NCBI GenBank assembly: GCA_013398615.1
Contig: VZSR01001479.1
Span: 18,737,122-18,801,121 of the forward strand
Direction: 5' to 3'
DNA length: 64,000 nucleotides
DNA from: Brachypodius melanocephalos
Lineage: Eukaryota > Chordata > Aves > Passeriformes > Pycnonotidae
Under the pieces are notes generated by a model, which made no database searches, had not been told where the DNA came from, and saw only the letters and a program-made list of their open reading frames with translations. The number at the start of each line of letters is the position of its first letter. Position 1 is the first letter of the stretch. Both the position numbers and the translations under genes were made by a program. This document shows, in pieces, positions 1 through 12,700 of the stretch.

Positions 1-3000
1 ATGGGCTGTTCCTCCAGCTCTGAGCAAGGAGCTGGTGCCTCCTCTCAGCCTTTGAGATAGGAGCTGGCTGGTCCTCTATGGACAATCCCACTCAGCAGGA
101 CTTTGTGTCTGGATGCCACTACAATGTGGGTATCCAGTGAGGAGGGAGGATGGTGGGGAGACATTGCTTTTTCCCTGATCACCAGCTCACTCACAAGCTC
201 ATCATGGTGCCCCAGACAGGTCAAACTCCAGAAAGCACTTCTCCCCAAACACCCACCAGGATGAATTCCTTCCCTCTTAGCAGAAATGTCTCATGATAAA
301 ACAGGATTTCCCTTGTTTCCTCAATACCTGTGATTTAGGGCTTTGATTGCCCAACGCTTGTGTGATGGGCTTGAAGGGAAGGGGAGAGAGGTCAAGCTGG
401 TGTCCTCAGAACTTGATGACCATCATCCCCAAAAAGCCTCAAGCATGTCTTGGAGGTCTGCCCTGAGTCATTCTCTGTTGAACTCAACATAGCCATACAG
501 TAAACATCCCACTCTTCAAGCCAGGAACGTCAGATGCTGACTGTCCTGACTGGCTGCTCTCAGCACTACTCACGCATTACTAGAGAGCACTCACAGATCT
601 GTCGCAGCATCAGAGTGAGATTGGATTTTTCCAGTCTGTCGTGACTCACTGGTGAGCAACTGGGGACGTGCAGGATTGTGTCTGGTGATGCTGTGACATG
701 CATACACACATCTGGGGGAGTAATTAGATCTGTGGCCAGACTCTAACCTCAGCCTTCCTCTGTGGTCTCACACTCAACCTGGAAGCCAGAGATTGAGGGC
801 ACAGTCTGGCCTTGCTGACCCCAGGTTGGGGAGACCTCCAGTTCGAGGATATTCCTGGGACAAAAGATATTCTGATGTTCATTTTAGCCCTTACCAACCA
901 GTGCCTGACAAGCAGTGTGAATGTTGGTGAGATGATGAGAGGGTGAAGGATGCTGGTGAGGCTCAGCTCCCAAGGCCCAGCACCACACCCTGTGGTGCAT
1001 GTCCCCAGGATGCACCATTCCCAGCCCTGACTGTCCCCATCAATCTCCCCAGATCCTCAGCTCAGTGGCATGTCAGGCAGGGCATTTTCCAGTGAGTACA
1101 GCCAACTCATGCTCAGCTACATGAAATGAGACCTCATGCCTCAGGAGTCCCATCCTGGACAGGCAGAGATGAAACCCTCCAAAATCTGCTCATAAAAGAC
1201 CTTTTCTCTTTCCTTTGCCTTTCCATACCCTCCATCTCTCACTCCCCACCTTTGACAGCCCTCCTGTACTCCCAAGGAGGAGGCAATGATAACAGCAGAG
1301 CTGGATAATATCACCTCTCTGATGCCCAGAAAGCCTTTGGTATGTGTGCTAAGTGCTGTCTTGGGGTAGCTGCAGTCCATGCTCAGGCAGGCTGACACAC
1401 GGGGGAGGGTATCTGCTGCCCAGAGCTCCAGTGGGGAGGATTTGGATTCTCCAGATTGGGCAAGGTGTGAGCAGACTGGACCCCCCTGCAGATAAATTCC
1501 AGGGGTGAGATGGGGTGCAGCTGCTAAGGAGTAGGGAGTGGGTGACCACCCAACTTGGCAGGAGAATCCTCCTAGATGAAGAATGGCTGTAGTTTTAAAA
1601 AATTCAGCGTTTTCCCATATTTCCCTACTAATGCATTGTCTGCTCCCCCTTAGTTAGCGTCAGACCTTGGGGAGCCCACAAGGCACAGGACAGGCAGCAG
1701 CAAGGCAAACCCACACACCTCTAGCAGCATCACCATCACCCACCAGTTCACACCAGTGAATGGTCCTCCCTGGCTGCCAAAACACCACTGTTTTTTTGTG
1801 GGGAGGGCTGCTGCAGGGCCATGGGATAGATGCTGCCTCTTCCCAGTTTTGCCAACAGTAAGGTCAGAGCAACTCAAATCTGTAAACAGACCACACTCAT
1901 TTTGAAAAATCCTTCCATCCTTCCTAACAAGATATATTCAGGATATCCGTACTCCTATGCTGTGCATCAAAGCTAAAATCAGGCAAAATCAGGCTGAGCT
2001 GGCAAAATTTGCCCAGGCTATTATGGCTTGGCACAGCTAAAGACTTTTGGTTTGGGGGTTTCACATGATAGTCTTTCAGCAGCTCTTGAACACGCAAAAC
2101 ATGAGAGAGCTGCTCAATCTCTGCTCTCCACAGAGGAAGCAGAAGTGAGTGTTTGCAGGCTGCTTTCAGAGATGTGAAGCCTACCCAAGCCCAGCCTTCC
2201 CCATTCCAGCTCTCAGCCCTCCCCTTCACTCTTCGCCAGCAAAAGGGCTCTCCAGGCCCCAGCTGTCTCTCCAGCCCAGCTACCTCACAGATGTTGGTCA
2301 TTAGCAGGGACCAGTGAAGCAGGGCTGGCCTCTGGGAGCAGCCTGCCTGTGCTGTTGGTGTCAGTGTGTGAGTGAGAGCGTGTGTGTGCAAGCCAGCATG
2401 TGTGAATGCAAGCGTGTCTCCAAGGGCTGCAGTAACCCCTCCTTGGGCCTGCTGCCAGAGGCAAAAACGTCTTCCTTGCACACTCATGCTCTTGGCTTTT
2501 TGCTCACCCTTGCCCCCAGCTGTTTTGTAAAGCCCCAGCCTCATCTGACTCAACAGCTGAACTATCTGGAGGGAAGGAGCTGGAAGTGTCCCTGCTCTTC
2601 AGCTGTGTTCACATCCAGCACACGGTGCTTTCCCAGTGCACAGAGGTGCCACCTTCTGATGCCATTTCTGCTGTTCCCACTTGGCTCTTGTTCTTGTCAG
2701 CCCACTCAGACACACACATGAAAAGCCCAGCCTTCTGATTCATCTTCCGTGGGTCCTGAGGAAAATCAATCTTCAGCTTTTGTTTTCAGAGGATGGAGTG
2801 GGAACTGTTTACTCAGTGAGATGATTGAGTCATTTTTTTTTTCTCTTTTACACCAGTACCGGAAAACCATTTCAAAGGGAAAGGAGTGGGACCGGATCTG
2901 GCATCAGACAAAAGTTGAATGAACCCAGACACGAATCAAAGGCAAACAAAGCTTTTGGGTGGCTTGTCCATAACATTGATTAGTCCCAACCAAAGTTCTT

Positions 3001-6000
3001 AGCCACCACAATCAGAAAAATACTCCATTAAGGGTAAAGCTACAGCCTAGGAATTCTGGCTCATCATCCCCTCTCCTGGTCACCTAACCTCATCCCCTCC
3101 CACTGCTAGGACATGATTTCAGCAGTCCTGCCTTCCAGGGGCCTGCTTCATCTATTAAGTCAATTCATCTCCTAATGCTGGAAGGGAAACTCTGGAGTCC
3201 TGCTCTGGTTGTTTGGCATTAGTATTTGGAAGAACTTTTGTTCCACTCACTGAACCCAGCAGGGGTTGTAGAGGCACCTAGGGATAAAACAAAAAGAGGC
3301 ACTAACTTCACCCATACACATGACCCCTTCAAAACCTGGACACAGGATCCTCAGCTCATGCCTAGCTTGATGTCAGCAGGATTTGAGGTTGAGCACCTCC
3401 ATCCTAGAAGGATGGAGGAAGAGTCTTTGACCCAAACTGAAAGCACAATAACATTGTCTCTAATATGAAGGTTTTTCCTCCTCAAATATTTGTCTGATCT
3501 TAAAGTCTCCTGCATTTGGCATTTACACATTGCAGAAGATGCTGCCAGAGTGCAGAAGACACTGGAAGGCTGCTTAGGAAGATGAGCAGAGACTTGTTGC
3601 CCTTCTTGCTGCAGGACCCATGGCAATCACTTCTGTTCAGTCATGAGGAGCAGCACCTGGGAGATGGCCACTAGTGCTCACTGGCTGATAGATTTAGCAT
3701 TTCCAAAACTTTTTTGGCCACAGTGGGTCAGTGGTCCTAAGGGTGGCCCTCAGCTCCCTCAGCTCCCCTCTTCTTGCAGCAAAAAATAAGCAGAGATTGC
3801 AAAGCCATGGACAATATATTTACAAAAACCTGTGTTGCTAAGCAGAGATGCAGCTGGGATTGACACCAGTTGAAGTCTCCCTCATTCTCCCTTGGCTCTG
3901 TTCCTAGATATAATGAGCTGTATTCAAGGAGCTGAGGGGTCCTGCTGCCAGATCTGCATCCAACAGAACATGCACAGGGACAACCCATGGTTGTGTAACC
4001 CCCAGGACTGGCGATGTCATCATTGACTTCACTGGGTGCGTTTCACTGTTCTCCAGAACCTCATAGAGCGACTCACTGACATCATTGCTATGGGCGGCCT
4101 TGGCAGAGGCCATGGGGATGAGGCCCAGACCAGCCAGCAGCCTGGGGATGGTCGGCATGGTTTCCACATGTTAGTTTTTCCTCAGGAGTCCATCTTTGCT
4201 GCTCAAAAGCCTCAAGTGCCCTCTTTAGCTCACCAGTGCAATAACCGTGACTGCTGTTACGTACGCAATTTCAACACACAGCAAGAAACCCTGGCTAAAG
4301 GAGCAACCAACTGGAAATGCTTCAGCTGATCCTGCTATAGGCAAAGGGAAATGAAATGAGTCATCCATGCAGAGCCCATCCTTTTTGTTGAGTTGGCAAT
4401 GAAATACAAGGTTTTCACCACTGCTGGAATACTACCAAGAGCTCACAGCAGGATTTTGGATGTACACACATCTGTGCTTCCCCAAATGTACCTGGACAGT
4501 GGGCAAGTGGGAAAGGCAGAGAAGAAAGGGAAAGGAGGAAAAGGAGAAAGAGACAAGAGGAGAGACAGCTGGATAAGCACAATAGCAGAGCACTGCTCAA
4601 AAAAATGAACAGTAGAGAAAGAATAAGGGTTGCCACTATAAATTAACATTATCACATCCCACATTGGTCCACAGAATCCATTTAAGCAGACAAGAGGCCA
4701 CAAGAATCTTTCTCCCAGTAATGTTGCTTTCCAAAAGGAAGTTAAAATGAGCACATATTTGACTTTTTCTGGAGCCATATGCACACACCAAACAATGGTG
4801 TTGTCCACAAATAGCCAATGGCAGTGGCTCTGCCTCTCAACATTTCAAAAACAGAGAAAAATGAAAGCTATAAGTAGCAAAACAAAGAGGATAAACATAA
4901 TTTTTCCCAATGAGCAAAATAACTAGCTCCTCCAATAGACTAAAAGATTGATATATGTGCACATTATTATAGAGCAAGATATGTTTGAAATGAGGAGAGC
5001 TTTCATGACATTTTGGAAAGTGAGATGATGAAGACTTACACACAGACTCAGTCAGGATACTATGAACAGGGCCTTATTTTCTTATGAAAAATACCACTGG
5101 ACTCATTATTGATGAAGAGGAAGATCACAGGTCTGTTATCTCAGCCAAAAGATTGCACTTCCTACACCCTATTTTCTGCTAGTACTAGGATGTGCCATTG
5201 GGTTCAGCAAGGGAAAGTGCCAAATCTTGAATCATCAGGACTTCCTGTTCACTCCGCAGTGACTCAGAAGACATATTTCTAAATTCTATCCACTTCTTGT
5301 TTCCCTTTTCACCATGCTGTTCATATTAGATAAGGGTAGTTAGGCAGAAAATATAATACAGCATGATTTCTGCTACTTGGTGTGTCAAACTAAAGATTCA
5401 TTTTGTTGGGTTTTTTATTTCACTTGCACGTACTAGTAGGCAAAAGGCTTACTAAGTAAATTTCCAGTGCATTTTTTCTCTATGAGATTCATCTGGTGCA
5501 AGATGATTTCTGGTACAGATTCATTTCTGTGTGGGAGACTGACATGTCTGGACTGGATCTTACCTGGTATTTCTCAGCAAGTTTTTTTGCTGTTGTTTTA
5601 ATTGGAAAAAAAAATCAATTTACTGGAAATTAACAGCTGTGTGGAAATTTATCAAGGATGACAGATCGCATGGGTCAAGGTTAGGTCCACAAGAAGGATG
5701 CAGGAGACCCAGATTCATGGCCTGCATCAAATGGACCAGAGAGACTGATTCATCCCACTGCTGTGGTTCCTCTGCCAGGAGGAGGCCTTTACCCAAATCC
5801 CTCACCTAATGAATAGTGAATCCCTTAAACAACATGAAACAGCTCCTTGGGAAGAGGGAGACCACTTCCACACAGAAACTTGCAGGATGGGAAAAATGTC
5901 TGGGACACTAAAGACTGAGATCTCAGTCCTTGCTTCAATCCAAGCAAATATTTAAGCAGCTTTCACACAGCATCTTCAAAATACTTTGTGTCTCACTGCC

Positions 6001-9000
6001 CACAGTGCTCTGGGTGGCCACTGCAGTGACCCGTGCCTGGCAGGTCTGACCTGGAGCCCTGCTCATGTATCCTTTCACTCAAGGGATTAGTAAAGACAGC
6101 TGAGCTGCTCCCAAAGCACATAACCAGTTGTTAAAGAGTTGAAGCAAAGTACTGAACCCCTACAGGGTGGTGAATGGTGAACACAGATATTAAAAACTGT
6201 TGGGAAGCCAGTTAATTAGCCACTTAATTGTTGAGAAAACAATAGGGCCTAAATCTCCTAAAAGGCTTCCACTGGCACTCCAAAAAGCAGATGGGATTTC
6301 AGGTGCTTCAAGCTTCCCAATGGAGGACCTTCTCCTTACAGGCCATGGACAGTCCCTGTAGGCAGCACCCAGTGGCCCCAAGCAAGTATTTTCCTTCATC
6401 ATCCCCCAGACCCCGTTGCCTAACCAGGTTCCTAAGCTGATATACAGAGGTCAACTCCACAAAAACGGAACAAGATAGACGGGAGCAAATAAAAGCCACA
6501 CTGCACACCCACTCCTCTCCACAGAAAGCACATGTTCCACAAGCCACATCCTGCCTGTTCAGCCCTTGGTGGCTCCACACGAGTGCAGCGAGTGCAGCCC
6601 CCAGCACCAACCATGCCCTGACAGCACCCACAGACAATAACCCTGACTCCCACAGCCACCACAGACCCCCAGGCCAAGACATAAACAATAATCCCCCGGC
6701 ATTTACCAAACTGCCAGAAGGATGCACTGACTGCTGAGCTCAGACCAAGTGTCCTTTTCCTCTACCAACCTATACCTGGTGTGTAACAGGCCACCTCTGG
6801 AGCTGGACATCAGCTATGGGTTTATTTTTCGTGAGGGGACCTCTCTGCTCACTGCAGGGCCACAGAGCCTCTGCCTGCCTGCAGGCGCCCTGTGGTCAGG
6901 CACGTGCTTGCCACTGTGTGGGAAGCTTGGCTATCTGGAGAACTTTGAAAGCTGCTCCCATCTGCACCTCGGCAAAGCTGCTTTCTGGCAGAAGGAATTC
7001 CTCTGCTAGCTGGTTGCCATAGGCTAAGGAGGGCTGTACTTTCCTGGTGTTCCTCCTGCTCTTCCTCCCCACTCCTGGGTGCTAGTCCTTGCCCAGCCAG
7101 GGTGCAATCCCTTGCTGCTTTGCTTCAGGGGCAGTAGCTCCTGGGCTGCAGGACCGGCCCTCCTGAGTGCACTAAAGCTCTGTGCAAGGCAGGTACCCCT
7201 GGCTCTACCCTCCCCAGCCAGCCCCATGCCCTTCCAAAAGCCTTGTTGGCAGAGTGCCTCTTGGCTCCTAAGAAAACATTCCTTTGGGAGCTGTTCCTAA
7301 TTGGTGGTTTCCTCCTCTTTCTCTTACAGCACTGAGTTTTGCTTCCTAGCTCATATTTTATAAGGCTCGTTTTTAATAGGCTGTGCAGGCTGCCAGACCT
7401 GAGTCTACCTTCAAACTACTGGGAAAAAAACATCCTGTCTGCAAACCAGAGGATAGATGTGGCTTTGTGTCTGGATGTGGGCTGGGCCAGTGGGCCTATC
7501 CAGAAGCCAGTAAGAGCTCTAAACTTTGAGGTTTCAGGCCTTCAACAATTTGAGTAGCGCCCAAATATCGCTGCAGCCCAAAGAACACAACCTGGGGTGG
7601 TTTCCAGTGTGCATTCCTGAGATTGGCTAAGCCATGGCACAGTGTACATGATGGGTGTGAAGAGTAGGAAAGATCTTCATAGACTGTAAACAGCCTGAAT
7701 ATTTATTACCCTCCCATCATTACTATATCCTTCTTCTCCAGGGATCACCAGCTGGGAGAGGGAATGGATGAACCTGAAAACAGCACTGTCTGAAACGCAG
7801 ACAGATTTTATTGCTGTACACCCCAGCTGCTGAGGGAGAAGTGACTACACACAGGTAATTTGCCAGGACATGGCATACACACAAGAGGAGCCTTCTGCTG
7901 CCTTCAGTAGGCCAGGTCTAGAAGACAGAGGTTGGCAGAAACAGCACAGTCCCCTCCAGCTGCCTTGGTCATTTCTGTCTGCATCGCACCCCTACAAACC
8001 ATCCCAGTCTCCCTTAAGAAGCAGGACACTGATGTCTCCAAGGCTATTTTGGCCCTTTCCTCCTATGTGCGGACTTGTGGGGTGGTCTGGGCAGCAGAGT
8101 TGAACTGGAGCTGAGCACCCATTGCACACCAGAGGCAATTGGACTGGCCAGCATTTTTCTCTTTGCCCCGAGAGCAAGTGCTGGCTCTGGCAGAGCTGTC
8201 ACAGCAGCAAGGCCCATGTCCCCCTCCAGCCAAGCTGCCACTTGTCTGAACAGCTGAATTCCATGCTCAGGGAGCAGGCAGGGATGGAGGCACATGGCTA
8301 TGGTTGATCAAAGGCACAAGCTATTCTCCAAGACAAACCCAGGCTGAACTCTGTGGTGGCAGTTGCAGTTCCAGATCCTGGAGGCAGACTGCAGTGAGAA
8401 GGAAGACAAAAAAGCCCCACACAAGCACAGACAAAATCTTCACTCCTCCTTCGGATTGTCTCCTTTGCTACCTGCTCAGCTTCTCACCTCCAAATCCTCA
8501 CCAGCTCCTGGGCCTGAGCAAATCTGCAAAGTATCAACCCTCACCTGCCTTTCTGCTCAGATCCAAACTGGGGAGTCATCACTCCTCCCACCTATCATCC
8601 TTGTCACAGTCCACTGGTGCTTGGAAAGGTTTCTCCTCTCTAAGGAGCCCACACATGGCGTGACTGCTGAATTCCACACATGGCTGGAAAGTCATGAGGA
8701 GATGTTTGTGCTCCCAATCCAATTTGCAGAACCCACCAACATACCATGAATTACGAGTGTCAGATATCACAGGCACATCTCCAGCTGGATTTTCCATTCA
8801 CAAGGGAGGTATTGGTTCCAGAAACGGCAGCAAGTGCCTCCCAAGTGTAAGAAAAAAGTGTGACTGTCAGAGAAGGGTCACTGATTGATCCCCTGCCTCT
8901 ATCTTTCCTCCTTGCTCACTTGAATATTCAATCTGTGTCACATCTCTAAGCCTTTGATCCTATTTGCATACAAATCTTCTCAGAGATAAGAGGCAAAGGA

Positions 9001-12000
9001 GGGAGACCAGAGGCAGGATTGTTTCTAGAGAGAACAATCAGGAGCATCCAGCATCTCTTCCAAGACACTGGCCTCCTTGCAGTCCAGGGATGAGCCCCAT
9101 CACCAAGCCTGGACACCAGGTCACGAAGAAGGAACTCACAACTTAACCCTGTGAACAGCAGAGCAGGGTTTATTTAGGTGTGAGTTGTTACTAATTGCTG
9201 TGTGCACTGCAGCAGAACAGAGGGGCTCCAGTGGAAATCATGGTTTGCAGGCAGAGACACATACACAGAAGCTCATCTCTGCCTCAGAGCTTATAGACTA
9301 AGGAGGAGCAGATGCTGATGCAAAAGGTCCCAGCAGGAAACATCAAAGGCTGTCTCAGTCCAACCTGAGTGCTCAGCTACAGGGTAACACATGTAGGGAG
9401 AGAAAAACGCTGAAAGGAAGCAGAGTCTGTAAAAGAAAGTAGGTAAAGTACATTGGAGACTTGAGCAAAGAGATTCCCTGGTACAAATGCCCAGCACCAT
9501 TTATTCTTGCGACCAGAAGGCATCCTGATGAAAGCATATAAAATACATAGAGAAAGGCATCTGGGTGTTGCTGCCGTCCTTGGACACAGATATTCAATTA
9601 GATGAAGAAGCGACCAGTCCAAACTTCACCAAAGTGAAGTGATTTCCTTCACTCGTCTGGACTAAGCCATCCCGAACACAAGAAGACATGGAAGACAAGC
9701 ATTTAGCAAACCTTATGAAAAGACTGGACATTGATGTGAGTGAGAGGAAACAAATAAGCACACTAATGATAGCTAACAACACTTTTTGAAAATATGCTAA
9801 AATGTATCATCCTGATCCCAATCCCATCTCCAACAGAGAGTAATCAGAAAGTGATGTCAAGTGTTGTACAGATTATGTTACATCTGCCTACTGCAGATGT
9901 TCTTGCACCTTCCCCTGAAGCATCTGGCAAAGGCATCAGAGAAAGCATCAGATAATCAGTGACAGGATCTGGGAATAAATGGATTTCAGGACTCACCCAG
10001 TTTGACCATTTCAAGGTTCCAGTGTTTCCAGGGTCAAGATTGCAATCTCTATATTTGTGTACATAAAGTCCTTGCAGACACCAGGGAAGTGAAGCCATTT
10101 GAAGCAGCATTGCAGTGTTTGTGATTGATTGTGGATCTCATTATACTGTTCCTGTTCTTTCCTTAAAGCTCCAGGACCTGATGACAGATGATTAGGTGCG
10201 AAACATGTTATCTTCATAAGACAAGTTTTTGGTCTGCTTGTGTGTGCAGAAAACCCAAAGTTGTGATACAAATACAACATGTTTTCTACACAAGAGAAGT
10301 TTCTAGTAGTCTTCACTGTGGGTAGAAACTAAAAAATGCTATTTAAAGGCAACTCTAAGGCTCAGAAACCAAGGCGAAGAGATAACATGTTGCATTTATT
10401 CTTTTACAAAAGTTCATGATTTTACAGTTACCACAAATTTTTGTAGTCCAGCTTAAAACATCTGAACCCTTGGGGCTTAGAATACTGAATTTAAGGCAAT
10501 GTAAACTGCTTTAAGCTCCCTCATATCTCCGTTCTTTCTAACTTCCCTCAGTTGCAGGGCAGCTCAGCAGCTCTTCAGAAGCCCTCCTCTGCAGGGTCTG
10601 CCTCTCCCTATGCTGCTGACTTTCTAAACTTCATCAGACATCTCGTTGAAGTCACTGCTTTTCTTAAAGCTCCAGCTCCCAGACTCACTCAATTATGTGA
10701 AAACTTACATCATATAAGGAAAAGTTCCTGCTCCTCATAGCTGCCAGGAAAAGCTAGCAACGGAACCCTACTGTAACCCAAGAGCCCAATACTAAAGGCC
10801 TGAGAAAAACACCAGTATCTTCTTACACTCCTGAGATGTTTATGATTTGAGAGATTCAGGTCTTGGATCGTGCATCTGAACCCCTTCTGCTGGCAACATT
10901 TCTCTCCCTAGCCCTCGATTTTGAATGGATCTCTCTCGCCTCCAGCCTGCTGCTATGCCATTTGCCATTCTAAATTTATATTGCTGCTTCCTAAAAAGGC
11001 TAAAATGTGCTCCACAGCAGTATGAATTCTGGCTAAAAGAAGGACACCGATGTTCCCTTGAACACCAAAACTCAGTCCAGCTCAGGTACTAGTAGTGTGT
11101 CCTTAGTATGGCCCTGAGCTTTGTCCCAGCAAATGTCACGGTTGTGTCTGCCTCTAGGTGAGCTCTGTGTCCCTCTCCCTTTTCTCAGGGCACAGCATCC
11201 CATGGCCAGGCAGCAAAAGCAGCTCTCCTCTTCCTCCTCCCCTCCATTCCTGGCTCCCCTGTCAGGTTAGCAGAGGTAGCCATGAGCTGGTAAAGGTTAT
11301 GACTAGTTTTCCACTGCTGCTGTAATTAGGCTCTTGTTTCTACAACACACCACACTTTTGGGGATGGGCTTTTGGAATCCCAAAGGCTTTCTGACTGAAG
11401 ATGGAGTTGGACCTGAGGGCATTCACAATTTGCATAGGAAACAAGTTAATGCTCAAGCTCAGGCTCTGACCCAGGTTTAGCATACAGTGTGAACATGCCC
11501 ACATATTACAGTCTTGTCCTGGGGCCAACATCTTACAGCAGAATCTTGAAGGTGAATGTACACGTCTCCTACCTTCGTGTAACCTGCTCACTGAGGGGTT
11601 TCCAGTGCCTCCCTCACCCCAGTACGCAGGTGTGTGAGATTTGCACCTGTGGCTGCTGCACACAGGCACAGCTTTCCAGGAAAGGTGTGTTTTCCATCTC
11701 TTTTCTGTGCCGGTATTGCCGCCACCTGGAGATGAGAGGAATGAAGGGCTCTCAGCCATTTCCTTACCTTCATCCCTCTGCCTTTTTCTCAGCCACAAAG
11801 CATCCTCTCTATTTCATCTAACTCCCTCTATTTCAGCTGGAGGGAGTCTGGCAGCCTCCCAACTTCTGTGGTTATGATATCCCATGCGTGCAGCCTGTTG
11901 TGAGCCTCGCTCTGCAAAGGACGGGGGCCTTACGCTCTTGGTAAAAACACAGCTCCTGGGCACTGGGGGAGGCTTTGGCAAAAGGAAGCAACCCCCACTC

Positions 12001-12100
12001 AGCTTACTCGCAGTCCTTCACCTTTTGGGAGGAGGCAACTTGCCCTGGGCTTTCCTGTCCTTGTTAGTTTAGAATTTAGGTTGCAGATCTGCATCAATGA
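1..12100. other. Gene-free left flank, part 1 (probable VEGFA-MRPS18A intergenic DNA)
   Basis: I see no exon, RNA gene or recognisable transposon here. The longest reading frames (209 codons at 1924-2553 minus; 139 at 6308-6727 minus; 152 at 11340-11798 minus) show no family similarity and contain low-complexity or cysteine/tryptophan-rich stretches typical of chance ORFs. Small items: a TGAGTCA (AP-1) site near 2826-2832 and a purine-rich tract at about 4508-4568. By synteny with mammals the VEGFA promoter would be further left; that is inference. Confidence 0.6.
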
Positions 12101-12130
12101 ATACAAGCTTGTGTGTTCAGCAGAGCTGTG

Positions 12131-12700
12131 CACATAAAGGAGAAGGGGTTTTATCCATGTATTTTATGGCACTGCCCATGTAGGGAGATGGGAGGGAGCT
12201 TACAGGCTGCATGTGCACGTGCACATTTTCATGTTGTCTGCACGTGTGTGCATGCGTATGTGCATTTCCATATTGTGTCTAATAGGCTCTTTGTTTCTCC
12301 AGAGAAGAAGGAAAAGGAAATCCGCATGTAATGAATCCATTTATTTTATGGAGCTCCCCTGGAGAGGGGCCGGGGAGCATGATTTATGCAAAAAAACCAG
12401 GCAGCTGCTGTTGGGAGGGGGGCATCAATCTGGTTTTGATTTTAATTCATAAGTGGAGGTGGCCACACAAGCCAAGGCCTCGTAAACTCCCCATAGAAAA
12501 GAGTGGCTCGTTGGTGTGAGGCTGTCAGAGCCTATTTGGCCATTAGTATCGAGCCGCTCTCCACTGCATCCGACTAATTCCCACCCTGTTGTTCTGCTTT
12601 CTTAGCATGTGCTTCCCCGTGTTGAGGCCTCCCATTAAAGGAGAGAGGCAGAGCTGTACTGGGGCACAGACTGAAATCTTTGTATTGAAGGGCAAAAAAG
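12131..12700. promoter_or_regulatory. Candidate noncoding regulatory block in the left flank
   Basis: This unique-looking block contrasts with the surrounding sequence. It is dense in motif-like words: ATTTTATGG twice (near 12160 and 12343), CACGTG near 12241, CATGATTTATGC, TTTTAATTCATAAGTGG (homeodomain/NKX-like), GGCCATTAGTATCGAGCC, and CGACTAATTCC. It has no sustained ORF and no repeat similarity. I infer a possible conserved enhancer; conservation itself cannot be seen from one genome. Confidence 0.35.
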
